DNA of 64,000 nucleotides from Ralstonia sp. UNC404CL21Col. Lineage in GTDB: Bacteria; Pseudomonadota; Gammaproteobacteria; Burkholderiales; Burkholderiaceae. Position numbers and translations under genes: made by a program. This document shows, one piece after another, positions 37,313-45,810 of this stretch. The notes beneath the pieces are model-generated. The model was not told the origin of the DNA. It ran no database searches and was given only the letters and a program-made list of their open reading frames with translations. The first letter of the stretch is position 1, and every line of letters begins with the position of its first letter. The stretch lies in the NCBI RefSeq assembly GCF_000620465.1, contig NZ_JIBE01000003.1, positions 1,116,001 through 1,180,000 on the forward strand, written 5' to 3'.

Positions 37313-37763
37313 GTCTTCCTCGAGTGTCACAGACCGGCCGTGCGCTCAACTGCTCGCCCGGTCCGACCCGCCCTGGTGTGGTCTCTCTCCTGCCTCGATA
37401 CGCTGATGTGTCCGGCGTTTCCCGCAGCAGGTCGGTCGTTATTGCAAGGGCTATGCCAACACGTATTTCCACTGCCTGCGGCCCGCCAGCCCTTGTACCA
37501 GCTTGGTGTGACTACGATGGCACCCGCCCCAGCCGTCGTCAATCCCGGAATCCGCGCAGAGGGGCGTCCAGACATCCGGAAAACGTGTTGCGACGCAGCA
37601 TCGCGCGTTGCGCGGAGCCCGCGTGTTGGAAGGACGCGCGACACCGGGGTCGTATAATGCCGGCTCGTTACGCAAATCCACATATGTGCGCGACGCCAGG
37701 AAAGTCTGCTGAGTCCTGCCGCGCGTACCGTCACGCAGCCCTCCCAGCCTTCTCGGTCCGCCC
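37313..37763. other. Intergenic control region between dctA and the ferredoxin gene
   Basis: This 451-base stretch holds no gene. On the minus strand it carries the dctA sigma-54 promoter (37443-37458) and should hold DctD-binding sites upstream of it. A short dyad TGCGACGCA near 37587 is a weak candidate. On the plus strand a TATAAT at 37653-37658 may be the -10 of the ferredoxin gene promoter. Confidence 0.6.
37443..37458 (-). promoter_or_regulatory. Sigma-54 promoter of dctA
   Basis: The minus strand reads TGGCATAGCCCTTGCA, with correctly spaced GG and GC doublets and only small departures from the consensus. Transcription would start near 37432, giving a leader of about 120 bases. DctB-DctD control of dctA through sigma-54 is known in related bacteria. 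Confidence 0.8.
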
Positions 37764-38093
37764 ATGAGCAGCCACTACCAGCACCACGTTTTCTTTTGCC
37801 TGAACGAACGCGAGGACGGCTCGCGCTGCTGCGCCGACTTTGGCGCCAAGGCCATGCAGGAATACGCCAAGAAGCGCTGCAAGGAACTCGGCATCAACGG
37901 TGAAGGCCGCGTGCGGATCAACAAGGCCGGCTGCCTGGACCGCTGCGAACTCGGTCCGGTCATGGTGGTCTACCCCGAGGCCGTCTGGTACACCTTCGTC
38001 GACAAGGAAGACATCGACGAGATCATCCAGAGCCATCTGATCGAAGGCAAACCCGTTGAACGGTTGATGGTCGACCGCCCTGCCAACGCGTGA
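37764..38093 (+). CDS. Thioredoxin-like [2Fe-2S] ferredoxin
   Basis: This 109-aa protein matches the (2Fe-2S) ferredoxin domain with a thioredoxin fold. Likely cluster ligands are Cys12, Cys22 or Cys23, Cys57 and Cys61 (NKAGCLDRCELGPVMVVYP). The partner enzyme is unknown. It ends where a GTG alternative start of the hydrolase gene begins, so the two genes are probably co-transcribed. Confidence 0.88.
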   Translation: MSSHYQHHVFFCLNEREDGSRCCADFGAKAMQEYAKKRCKELGINGEGRVRINKAGCLDRCELGPVMVVYPEAVWYTFVDKEDIDEIIQSHLIEGKPVERLMVDRPANA

Positions 38094-38128
38094 GCCTGCG
38101 CTTTACCGCATCTGTTTCTCCAGCTTCC

Positions 38129-38776
38129 ATGAACGTTCATACCGAAGAACGCCTGATTCCCGGCCCCGTCGGGCAGATCGACCTGTCGATCGACCAGCCG
38201 GACGGCGCACCGCGCGGCCTGGCGCTGATCGGCCATCCGCATCCGCTGTTCGGCGGCACCAAGGACAACAAGGTCGCGCAGACGCTGGCACGCACCTTCG
38301 TCGGCCTCGGCTACGCGACGGTGCGCCTGAATTTTCGCGGTGTGGGCAAGACCGAAGGCACGCACGACAACGGCATCGGCGAGCAGGACGACATGCTGGC
38401 CGTGCTCGACTGGATGCGGACACAGACCGAATGGTCCGCCGATGTGGCCACGCTGCCGCTGGCACTGGGCGGTTTCTCGTTCGGCAGCTTTGTCGTCTCT
38501 CAGGTGGCGCGCCGCCTGAACGAAGCCGGCACACCCGCCGAGCGCCTGGCGCTGGTGGGCACCGCCACCTCGCGCTGGGATGTGGCACCGGTGCCGGCCG
38601 ACACCATCATCATCCACGGCGAACAAGACGACACCGTGCCGCTCATCGACGTGCTCAACTGGGCGCGCCCGCAGGAGCTGCCCGTGATCGTCATCCCCGG
38701 CGCCGATCATTTCTTCCACCGCAAGCTGCATCTGATCCGGCAGCTCATTACCGGCGCCTGGGCGCCAAAACCGTAA
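38129..38776 (+). CDS. Alpha/beta hydrolase
   Basis: This 215-aa protein has the alpha/beta hydrolase nucleophile elbow GFSFGS, an oxyanion region GHPHPLFGGT and the late catalytic His in GADHFFHRKL. The acid is probably Asp in HGEQDDTVP. This is the compact KANL3/Tex30-like group; the substrate is unknown. The ATG at 38129 (MNVHTEERL) fits relatives; a GTG at 38090 overlapping the ferredoxin stop is the alternative. Confidence 0.85.
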   Translation: MNVHTEERLIPGPVGQIDLSIDQPDGAPRGLALIGHPHPLFGGTKDNKVAQTLARTFVGLGYATVRLNFRGVGKTEGTHDNGIGEQDDMLAVLDWMRTQTEWSADVATLPLALGGFSFGSFVVSQVARRLNEAGTPAERLALVGTATSRWDVAPVPADTIIIHGEQDDTVPLIDVLNWARPQELPVIVIPGADHFFHRKLHLIRQLITGAWAPKP

Positions 38777-38867
38777 CACCCACCCGTTGACTTTCCGGGC
38801 GCCGCGCCTCCCCCCGTTTTTCTGGCAGGCGGCGCCATTGAATTCCAAGCAGACCGCAGGACCCGAC

Positions 38868-40070
38868 ATGCAGACCCGCTTCGCCCATTTCACGCCCTCC
38901 GCCTTCCATTCCGCCGCAGCGACCGCCGTAGCCGCCGCCGTGCTTGCTACCGCGTTGCCCGCCATGGCGCAGCCGGTGCCGGCCCCGCAAGTCGCGGCCC
39001 GCTCGTGGATGCTGACCGACGTGACCAGTGGCCAAGTGCTCGGCGGTGCCAACATGGACGAGCGCATCGAGCCCGCGTCGCTCACCAAGCTGATGACGGC
39101 CTACCTGGTCTTCGAAGCCGTGCGCGACGGCAAGCTCAAGTACGACCAGATGATCACGCCCACCGAGACCGTGCGCACCGTCAAGACCGACGAATCGCGC
39201 ATGTTCCTGGAAGCCGGCAAGCCCGTCTCGCTGCGTGAACTGACGCAAGGTCTGATCATCCAGTCGGGCAACGATGCGGCCCTCGTGCTGGCCGAGGCGG
39301 TGGGCGGCACCGAGACCAACTTCGTGATGCTGATGAACCGCGAAGCCGAGCGCCTGGGCATGAAGAACACGCACTTCATGAATGCCGCCGGCCTGCCCGA
39401 CCCGAATCACTACTCCACCGCACGTGATCTTTCGATCCTGACCGCGGCGCTGATCAAGGATTTCCCGCAGGACTACAAGTTCTACTCGCAGAAGGATTTC
39501 ACCTATAACAACATCAAGCAGTCCAACCGCAACCGCCTGCTGTGGCTTGATCCGACCGTCGACGGCGGCAAGACGGGCCACACCAAGTCGGCCGGCTACT
39601 GCCTCGTCACATCGGCCAACCGCCCGCTGCCGGATGTGCCGGGTGCAAGCCGCCGCCTGCTGTCGGTCATCGTCGGCACCAAGAGCGACGCCATCCGCAC
39701 GCAGGAAAGCCTGAAGGTCCTGAATTACGGCTATCAGTTCTTCGATACGGTGCGGCTGTACCAGGCCAAGGAAGCGCTGCAGACGCCCGACGTCTACAAG
39801 GGCCAGGCCAAGAGCGTGAAACTCGGCGTGGCGGAAGACAAGTGGATCACCGTGCCCAAGGGCGCAGGTGCGCGCCTGAAGCCGGTGCTGGAGCGCAAGG
39901 ACCCGCTGATCGCCCCGATCGCCCAGGGCCAGCAACTGGGCACGGTCAAGGTGATGGACGGCTCGACCGTGGTGTCGGAATTCCCGGTGGTGGCACTCGA
40001 AGCGGTGCCGGAAGCCGGCTTTATCGGCCGCACTATCGACGCGGTCAAGCTGTGGTTTAAAAAGAAGTAA
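38868..40070 (+). CDS. D-alanyl-D-alanine carboxypeptidase (PBP5/6 type)
   Basis: This 400-aa exported enzyme trims the terminal D-Ala from peptidoglycan stem peptides. After a signal peptide (ending PAMAQ, about residue 35) come the three catalytic motifs: SLTK (71-74), SGN (133-135) and KTG (235-237). A C-terminal beta domain and an amphipathic membrane anchor (AVKLWFKKK) complete the PBP5 layout. The ATG at 38868 is preferred because it gives a clean signal peptide. The ybeD-type gene follows directly, as in E. coli. Confidence 0.95.
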   Translation: MQTRFAHFTPSAFHSAAATAVAAAVLATALPAMAQPVPAPQVAARSWMLTDVTSGQVLGGANMDERIEPASLTKLMTAYLVFEAVRDGKLKYDQMITPTETVRTVKTDESRMFLEAGKPVSLRELTQGLIIQSGNDAALVLAEAVGGTETNFVMLMNREAERLGMKNTHFMNAAGLPDPNHYSTARDLSILTAALIKDFPQDYKFYSQKDFTYNNIKQSNRNRLLWLDPTVDGGKTGHTKSAGYCLVTSANRPLPDVPGASRRLLSVIVGTKSDAIRTQESLKVLNYGYQFFDTVRLYQAKEALQTPDVYKGQAKSVKLGVAEDKWITVPKGAGARLKPVLERKDPLIAPIAQGQQLGTVKVMDGSTVVSEFPVVALEAVPEAGFIGRTIDAVKLWFKKK

Positions 40071-40090
40071 TCGTCCCCATTTACTTCGAC

Positions 40091-40390
40091 ATGACCTCCT
40101 CCCACACTCCCCCGCCGGGCCACATTCCGCCCGAACAGTCGCTCATCGAGTACCCGAGCGATTTCCCCATCAAGGTGATGGGGCCGATGCATGACGATTT
40201 TGCCCGGACCATCGTCGAAGTCGTCCGTCTGCACGACCCCGAATTCCACGAAGGGCGCCTGGAAAAACGTCCGTCTTCGAGCGGCAACTATCTGGGCCTG
40301 ACCGTGACCGTGCGCGCGACGAGCCGCGAACAGCTCGATGCGCTGTACCAGGCACTGACCAGTCATCCGATGGTAAAAATCGTGCTGTAA
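40091..40390 (+). CDS. DUF493 (YbeD-like) protein
   Basis: This 99-aa protein has the DUF493 core YPSDFPIKVMGPMHDDFAR and the ACT-like end QLDALYQALTSHPMVKIVL. YbeD proteins are small ferredoxin-like-fold proteins of uncertain role, found beside the dac and lipB genes in many proteobacteria. That synteny is kept here. A terminator follows. Confidence 0.93.
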   Translation: MTSSHTPPPGHIPPEQSLIEYPSDFPIKVMGPMHDDFARTIVEVVRLHDPEFHEGRLEKRPSSSGNYLGLTVTVRATSREQLDALYQALTSHPMVKIVL

Positions 40391-40417
40391 CGCGCCTCTG
40401 CGGCCCCCGCTGCAAGC

Positions 40418-40447
40418 AAAAACGCCCCGGTCATGCCGGGGCGTTTT
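40418..40447. terminator. Bidirectional terminator between ybeD-like and LysR genes
   Basis: A perfect stem AAAACGCCCCGG/CCGGGGCGTTTT with a 5-base loop lies between convergent genes. T runs occur on both strands. Confidence 0.9.
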
Positions 40448-40480
40448 GCGTTTATCGGAGCGCTTTTGGATGCCCGGGCC

Positions 40481-41443
40481 TCAGCCCTTCGAGACGTGCC
40501 CCAGGCACACCGCGTTGTCGTTCATCAGCCCCGCCAGCTTGAGCTTGAACGCGGCAATCTCGGGCAGCAGCCAGGCGCGAAACGCCTGCATCTTGGGCGT
40601 CTGCAGGGCGCTGTGCGGACAGACGAAGTAGTAGTTCCACGGACACGGGATCGTCGTCTCGGACAGGCGCACCACACGACCGGTCAGCAAATCATTGAAA
40701 GCCAGCGTCGGGCGGATCAGCGCAATACCCTGCCCCGCTGCCGCCGCCTGCAGCAGCAACGACGAATCCTGGAACATCAGCCCGCCGCGCGGCTCCACAA
40801 ACCCCTCAAGGCCGGCTGCATCGAACCACGGTTTCCATGCCTCGCCCTCGCTGCGCAGCAGGGTCATGCCGGCCATCTCGGCGGGCGTGCGCGGCAGGCG
40901 GCCGCCGTTGAACGACGGGCTGCAGATCGGGAAGAACACATCGTCGAGCAGTTTTTCCACGTACAGGCCCGGATAGTTGCCCGAACCCATGCGCAGCGCC
41001 ACGTCCATCTCTTCGCGCGCAAAGTCGACCAGCGCGGGGCTGGAGAACAGTTCCACCTCCAACTCGGGATGGCGCTCGATGAAGGTGCCGATATGCGGCG
41101 TCAGCCACCGCGCCGCGAACGACGGCATCGTGCTGATCGCCAAGCGGTTGTCACGATTGCCGGCGCGCAGTTGATGCGTGGCCTGCGCGATCTGGTCGAG
41201 CGCCTCGCGCACGCGATCGGCATAGGCGCGGCCCGCGTGCGTGAGCATGACGCGCTTGCCGCGCCGCTCGAACAGCGGCACGCCCAGCTCGTCTTCCAGG
41301 GTGCGCATCTGGTGGCTGACAGCCCCATGCGTGACGAACAGCTCCGTCGCTGCACGCGAAAAACTCTCATAGCGCGCCGCCGCCTCGAACACCCGCAAGG
41401 CGCCAAGTGACGGCAAGCGCATCGGTTCGCGGATTTCGGTCAT
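40481..41443 (-). CDS. LysR family regulator, GcvA-like
   Basis: This 320-aa regulator starts MTEIREPMRLPSLGALRVFE, with the HTH in SFSRAATELFVTHGAVSHQM, followed by the GcvA-like linker and a periplasmic-binding-protein-like effector domain. The ATG at 41443 has a GGAGG ribosome site, so it is preferred over a start further upstream. It is divergent from the DUF2917 gene and a palindrome lies between them. The effector is unknown. Confidence 0.92.
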   Translation of the reverse strand: MTEIREPMRLPSLGALRVFEAAARYESFSRAATELFVTHGAVSHQMRTLEDELGVPLFERRGKRVMLTHAGRAYADRVREALDQIAQATHQLRAGNRDNRLAISTMPSFAARWLTPHIGTFIERHPELEVELFSSPALVDFAREEMDVALRMGSGNYPGLYVEKLLDDVFFPICSPSFNGGRLPRTPAEMAGMTLLRSEGEAWKPWFDAAGLEGFVEPRGGLMFQDSSLLLQAAAAGQGIALIRPTLAFNDLLTGRVVRLSETTIPCPWNYYFVCPHSALQTPKMQAFRAWLLPEIAAFKLKLAGLMNDNAVCLGHVSKG

Positions 41444-41500
41444 CGTTCCCTCCGGGTTTTCGTAGCACGGCGTGGTTTTTATGTGAGCTGTGCTATCAAG

Positions 41501-41520
41501 AAACGCAATATATATCGTTT
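41501..41520. promoter_or_regulatory. AT-rich palindrome between the LysR and DUF2917 genes
   Basis: AAACG and CGTTT form a perfect 5-bp dyad around a 10-base A/T-rich centre. Its place in a divergent LysR intergenic region suggests a LysR operator, but the type T-N11-A site was not confirmed. Confidence 0.4.
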
Positions 41521-41593
41521 GGTACAAGGCAACCAAGCGCCTAGACTTCCTTCAACGGCAAGGCCCCATCCCACTGCCGTGAAGGAGCCGATC

Positions 41594-41953
41594 ATGAAAG
41601 CTGTACTAACAAAAATTGTATTCACTCTGCAGCCCGGCGAGGTGGTGGCACTGCGCATGCCGGCCAACCAGAATGTGCGCGTCGAAGAAGCCTCCGGGCG
41701 CGACGTATGGATCACACACGAGAACAAAGCCGGCGACGAATGGCTGCGCGCGGGCGGCAGCGTTGCCGTGAAGCGCGGCGAAGAAATCGTCGTCTCGGTA
41801 GACCCGAAAGCCCTCGGCCCGGTCGCACTGGCCGTGGAAGCCACCGACGGCCACATGCCGCGCAAGCCATGGCACGTCGCGAACGGCTGGCGCCACACGC
41901 TCGCGGCGCTCGGCTGGAACGAGCACGCCGACACGCCCATCGTGGCCGCCTGA
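41594..41953 (+). CDS. DUF2917 domain protein
   Basis: This 119-aa protein resembles DUF2917 proteins: a small beta-rich domain with [20 protein letters not shown] and [19 protein letters not shown]. The ATG at 41594 ([10 protein letters not shown]) follows an AGGAG-like site. The function is unknown. It is divergent from the LysR regulator, which may control it. A terminator follows. Confidence 0.75.
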   Translation: MKAVLTKIVFTLQPGEVVALRMPANQNVRVEEASGRDVWITHENKAGDEWLRAGGSVAVKRGEEIVVSVDPKALGPVALAVEATDGHMPRKPWHVANGWRHTLAALGWNEHADTPIVAA

Positions 41954-42002
41954 GCCCGGAAACCTGTTTCAAGCCTCCTTTTGCGGCCTCTGCCGCAGAA
42001 GC

Positions 42003-42045
42003 CGATGCCGGCGCCGATGCCTCCCATCGCGCCGGCATTTTTTTG
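42003..42045 (+). terminator. Rho-independent terminator after the DUF2917 gene
   Basis: A perfect 10-bp stem ATGCCGGCGC/GCGCCGGCAT (42005-42014 and 42029-42038) is followed by a T run. Confidence 0.85.
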
Positions 42046-42114
42046 CCCGACCCTGCAACCAAAGCGGGCAAAGGCGCACGGCGACATCGGCGGCCCTGCG
42101 CTACACTCGCGGGC

Positions 42115-42804
42115 ATGATTCCGATTGACATCGTCGAACGCGGCCTGCAGGACTACGCCACCTGCTTCGACGAAATGCAGACCTTTACCGCACAGCGGGG
42201 CCCCGATACGCCCGACACGATCTGGCTGGTCGAACACCCGCCGGTGTTCACGCTCGGCCTGGCGGGCGATCCGGCACATCTGTTGGCCCCCGGCAACATC
42301 CCCCTGGTGAAAGTCGACCGTGGCGGCCAGATCACTTATCACGGCCCCGGCCAAGTCGTTGCCTACCTTTTGCTGGATTTACGCCGCCGCGGGCTGTTCG
42401 TGAAAGCGCTGGTCGACGCGATCGAGGCGGCCGTCATCGAGACGCTCGCCACGTATAATGTCGCCTCCGAACGCAAGGCTGGCGCCCCCGGCATCTACCT
42501 GTCGAGCGGGCCGCACGCTGGCGCCAAGATTGCCGCGCTGGGCCTGAAGATCCGCAACGGCTGTAGCTACCACGGCGTGAGCCTGAACCTGGCGATGGAC
42601 CTGTCGCCCTTCACGCAGATCAACCCGTGTGGCTATGCCGGCCTGGAAACCGTCGATATGGTGACCGCCGGCGCCCGTGATGCGTCCGGACGCGCCGTCG
42701 ATGCGAACGACTGGCAAACCGTTTCCCGCGGCCTGGCCGATGCGCTGGTCGCCCAATTGCAGCAACGCGCGCAAGCGCACCCCGCCGAGGCCGCTACCGC
42801 ATAG
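42115..42804 (+). CDS. lipB: Octanoyl-[acyl-carrier-protein]-protein transferase
   Basis: This 229-aa enzyme transfers octanoate from ACP to lipoyl domains. Family motifs are [20 protein letters not shown] (70-89) and the catalytic Lys138 and Cys172 in AKIAALG and NPCGYAGLE. The product is completed by LipA, encoded 42 bases downstream. The ATG at 42115 gives the usual length. Confidence 0.97.
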   Translation: MIPIDIVERGLQDYATCFDEMQTFTAQRGPDTPDTIWLVEHPPVFTLGLAGDPAHLLAPGNIPLVKVDRGGQITYHGPGQVVAYLLLDLRRRGLFVKALVDAIEAAVIETLATYNVASERKAGAPGIYLSSGPHAGAKIAALGLKIRNGCSYHGVSLNLAMDLSPFTQINPCGYAGLETVDMVTAGARDASGRAVDANDWQTVSRGLADALVAQLQQRAQAHPAEAATA

Positions 42805-42846
42805 CGCCCGGAAATGCACGAGCCGCAAGCCCGTGCGGAGAACACG

Positions 42847-43848
42847 ATGACCGATTCCGCCGCCGGCGCCACTGAAGTCGCCACCCCTGCCACCCCGTCG
42901 AACAAGCCGTACGACGCGACGGCCAAGCAGAAGTCGCTCGACAAGACCGCCCGCATCCCCATCAAGATCGTGCCGGCCGAGAAGCTCAAGAAGCCGGACT
43001 GGATTCGCGTGCGCGCCGCTACCGGCAACTCGCGCTTCTACGAGATCAAGGACATCCTGCGCGCCAACAATCTCGTGACGGTGTGCGAAGAGGCCAGCTG
43101 CCCGAACATCGGCGAGTGCTTCGGCAAGGGCACGGCCACGTTCATGATCATGGGCGACAAGTGCACGCGCCGCTGCCCCTTCTGCGATGTCGGGCACGGC
43201 CGCCCGGACCCGCTCGACGTGAACGAGCCGGAAAACCTGGCCAAGACGATCGCCGAACTCAAGCTCAACTACGTCGTCATCACGAGCGTCGACCGCGACG
43301 ACCTGCGTGACGGCGGCGCCCAGCATTACGTCGATTGCATCTCGCGCACGCGCGCCCTGTCGCCGGCCACGCGCATCGAAGTGCTGGTGCCGGACTTCCG
43401 CGGCCGCCTGGAGAAGGCGCTGGACATCCTCCAGGAATGCCCGCCCGACGTGATGAACCACAACCTCGAAACGGTGCCCCGCCTGTACAAGCAGGCGCGC
43501 CCGGGTGCGGACTACGCACACTCGCTCAAGCTGCTGAAGGACTTCAAGGCCCGCAACCCGAACGTGCCAACCAAGTCCGGCCTGATGGTCGGCCTGGGCG
43601 AGACGGATGAGGAAATCCTGGAAGTCATGCGCGACATGCGCGAGCACGACATCGACATGCTCACCATCGGCCAGTATCTGGCGCCGTCGGGCCACCATCT
43701 GCCGGTGCTGCGCTATGTGCACCCGGACACCTTCAAGATGTTCGAAGAGAAGGCGTACGAGATGGGCTTTACGCACGCGGCCGTGGGCGCCATGGTGCGC
43801 AGTTCGTACCACGCGGATCAGCAGGCACACGAAGCCGGCGTGGTCTAA
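42847..43848 (+). CDS. lipA: Lipoyl synthase
   Basis: This 333-aa radical SAM enzyme inserts two sulfurs into protein-bound octanoate. Both [4Fe-4S] clusters are visible: the auxiliary cluster at Cys80, Cys85 and Cys91, and the radical SAM cluster at Cys106, Cys110 and Cys113 (CTRRCPFC). The ATG at 42847 is preferred over the in-frame ATG at 42814. It is co-transcribed with lipB and ends at a terminator. Confidence 0.97.
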   Translation: MTDSAAGATEVATPATPSNKPYDATAKQKSLDKTARIPIKIVPAEKLKKPDWIRVRAATGNSRFYEIKDILRANNLVTVCEEASCPNIGECFGKGTATFMIMGDKCTRRCPFCDVGHGRPDPLDVNEPENLAKTIAELKLNYVVITSVDRDDLRDGGAQHYVDCISRTRALSPATRIEVLVPDFRGRLEKALDILQECPPDVMNHNLETVPRLYKQARPGADYAHSLKLLKDFKARNPNVPTKSGLMVGLGETDEEILEVMRDMREHDIDMLTIGQYLAPSGHHLPVLRYVHPDTFKMFEEKAYEMGFTHAAVGAMVRSSYHADQQAHEAGVV

Positions 43849-43872
43849 TTACCGCTGGAACGCCGCAGAAAC

Positions 43873-43907
43873 AAAAAGGGCCTTGGGGTAGAACCCAAGG
43901 CCCTTTT
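43873..43907. terminator. Bidirectional terminator between lipA and the repeat-protein gene
   Basis: A perfect 14-bp stem AAAAGGGCCTTGGG/CCCAAGGCCCTTTT lies between convergent genes. Confidence 0.9.
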
Positions 43908-43924
43908 GCTTTGGTGCGGCTCGA

Positions 43925-44386
43925 TCAGGCTTGCGAAGCGGCGTCCTTCGGATACGAGGCATCGCCGTTCCACGACAGATAGCCGTAAGTGTCGGCCTGA
44001 CGATCGGCACCCTGCGTGTAGACGTCGTACTTGGCAGCGGCGCCGTCGGTGTACGGATCGACCTTGGCGATGGCGCCATCGGTGTACGGGTCAGCCTTGC
44101 CCACGGCACCTTGGGTGTACGGATCGAAGCGATCGTTCTTCCACGACAGATAGCCGTAGGTATCAGCTTGACGGTCCGCACCTTGGGTATAGACGTCGTA
44201 CTTGGCGGCAGCACCCTGCGTGTAGGGGTCAGCCTTGGCGACAGCGCCTTGCGTGTACTGATCGGCGCGACCTTGCACCGCGGCAGCGGCCGGCTGGGCC
44301 GACAGCAGCGCAGCGGAAGCGGAAAGCGTGGCCACCAGGGCCAGCAGCGTATTGCGGGAGAAAGCGGTTGCGAGACGGGTGTTCAT
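43925..44386 (-). CDS. Secreted protein of 11-residue tandem repeats
   Basis: This 153-aa protein has a signal peptide (residues 1-36, ending QPAAAA) and then 11-residue repeats of the form D-x-Y-T-(Q/D)-G-A-x-x-(K/Q)-x, starting at Asp42, 53, 64, 75, 88, 99, 110, 121 and 132. The repeats group into two super-blocks, each ending ADTYGYLSW. No known domain is recognised. The regular Asp/Tyr/Gly pattern suggests a beta-type or metal-binding repeat, but this is a guess. It lies between lipA and a stretch with two hairpins. Confidence 0.8.
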   Translation of the reverse strand: MNTRLATAFSRNTLLALVATLSASAALLSAQPAAAAVQGRADQYTQGAVAKADPYTQGAAAKYDVYTQGADRQADTYGYLSWKNDRFDPYTQGAVGKADPYTDGAIAKVDPYTDGAAAKYDVYTQGADRQADTYGYLSWNGDASYPKDAASQA

Positions 44387-44518
44387 GATGGGCTCCTGAT
44401 CTGTCTGGATATTCGGTTGCGCTCAGTTCGTTGCGCTTGAGATCAGAATAGATCGTTGCCCTTGATGAATAAATGTCCAATCCAAGAAAATACTGTTCTC
44501 CAAAAATCAACAATTAGG

Positions 44519-44548
44519 ACAGGCCATGTTCTGCATAAAGTGGCCTGT
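44519..44548. repeat. Perfect inverted repeat upstream of the repeat-protein gene
   Basis: ACAGGCCA (44519-44526) pairs with TGGCCTGT (44541-44548) across 14 bases. There is no T tract on either side. The half-site AGGCCA/TGGCCT recurs upstream of betB. Confidence 0.5.
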
Positions 44549-44584
44549 GAACCATATTCGCGGGGTAGAGGCAATAAGAGACCC

Positions 44585-44617
44585 CAAAAAAAACCGCGTA
44601 CGTGGACGCGGTTTTGG
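44585..44617. terminator. Terminator at the end of the bet operon
   Basis: An 8-bp stem AACCGCGT/ACGCGGTT is followed on the minus strand by a run of T residues. It lies just after the CBU_0592-type gene. Confidence 0.85.
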
Positions 44618-44632
44618 TCGTGCTCGGCGAAC

Positions 44633-44935
44633 CTACTGCTGCGCCGGGTGACCCGGACGCGGTGCGCCCGGAACCTCGGCCACTGGCCGCCCCGCCTGCT
44701 TGTTGCGCCACCAGCCCATCAGCGTCAACGCCAGCCAGAAGAACTGGGTGAGGAACGACGCAAGATTGAACGCGCCCATCAACGAAATCAGGATGCAAAT
44801 CGGTCCAAGGAGATTGAGGCGAACGGCAAATGCGCCGGTCGGGGGCTTATGCAGGACCTGCACGCCAAAGTGTGCAGAGACGTACGCGGCGACGCCGACC
44901 AGACCGACAACGTCGGTAAAACCCAGGGAGGCCAT
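44633..44935 (-). CDS. CBU_0592-type small membrane protein
   Basis: This 100-aa protein has two to three membrane helices (about residues 8-26, 40-58 and 60-77) and a Pro/Ala-rich cytoplasmic tail. It resembles the CBU_0592 membrane family. Function is unknown. It is the last gene before the terminator at 44585 and lies 65 bases after torF, so it is probably co-transcribed with betB-betA-torF. Confidence 0.75.
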   Translation of the reverse strand: MASLGFTDVVGLVGVAAYVSAHFGVQVLHKPPTGAFAVRLNLLGPICILISLMGAFNLASFLTQFFWLALTLMGWWRNKQAGRPVAEVPGAPRPGHPAQQ

Positions 44936-45000
44936 GGTGTGTGCTTTGAAAGCAGAGGTTGTGGAGAAAGGGTTGCAGGTAAAACGCCGTCGCCCGCCGC

Positions 45001-45810
45001 TCAGTACCTCGCCGTCAGCTTGAGGGCGACGGTGCGTCGGCCGAGCGTCATGCGATCCATGCCGTTGCGGGTGGAGAGTTGGTGGGCATAGGCGGATGCG
45101 TCCGCGCCGGTCAAAGCGGCAGACAGCGTCACGAACTTGTTGATGGGTCGGGAGAGTTCAACGCGGTAATCGGTAAAGCTGAATGCGCTGTGGTTGCGCA
45201 CATGCTCGTGGCCGACGTGCAGCCCGAGTGTGAAGTTGTTCGGCAAGGGCACGGCCCAGTTGGCTTCGGCGTAAGTGGAGCCGCGGCTGCCGCGGTCGAT
45301 GCCGTCCGCCAGCGAATTGCCATCGAAGCCGAAGTAGTTCGACAGCGTCGTCCATAACCTGACCGACACGCCGCGCCAGCCGGCCCCGACCATCCATTCC
45401 GTGTAGTCGTAGCCGGTGGCGGGGCCGCCGCCAGCGGCCTTGTCGTAGCGGGCACCGGGATACCAGTAGCGATAGAGCCCGGTGGTCAGTTCGACGCCGT
45501 GCGCGACGGTGGTGGCATAGCCGAGGTAGGTGTCGATTTCGGCATGCGCACCGGCGATGACGTGGTCGCTGACCTGCGAGCCCCACACGCCGGCATAAAA
45601 ACCGCTCGGCGATGTGTAGTCGACGCCCGCTTGGAGCGCAGGTTTTCCCCATGTCTGGCGCAGGCCGCGCGACACGTATTGCGAGACAACCGATGCATTG
45701 GCCGACCAGCGTCTGTCATCGCCCGCCGGCACCTCGTCCGCCAATGCCGGCAGCGCAGCTGCACACGCCGCCGCCCCGCCCAGCATTGCGGTGACCTTGC
45801 GCCAGCGCAT
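45001..45810 (-). CDS. TorF family putative outer-membrane porin (choline operon copy)
   Basis: This 269-aa exported protein has a signal peptide (residues 1-24, ALPALA) and the TorF-type barrel start VVSQYVSRGLRQTWGKPALQ, ending with aromatic Tyr as barrels do. It is a distant paralogue of the protein at 22892-23707. Its start codon shares one base with the betA stop (TGATG), so translation is coupled to betA. A role in passing choline, betaine or related compounds across the outer membrane is inferred. Confidence 0.85.
   Translation of the reverse strand: MRWRKVTAMLGGAAACAAALPALADEVPAGDDRRWSANASVVSQYVSRGLRQTWGKPALQAGVDYTSPSGFYAGVWGSQVSDHVIAGAHAEIDTYLGYATTVAHGVELTTGLYRYWYPGARYDKAAGGGPATGYDYTEWMVGAGWRGVSVRLWTTLSNYFGFDGNSLADGIDRGSRGSTYAEANWAVPLPNNFTLGLHVGHEHVRNHSAFSFTDYRVELSRPINKFVTLSAALTGADASAYAHQLSTRNGMDRMTLGRRTVALKLTARY

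Noticed and set aside
35690-37657. 655-aa plus-strand open frame opposite dctB/dctA
   Set aside because: It overlaps two well-supported genes and the dctA control region, and the sequence has no domain character.
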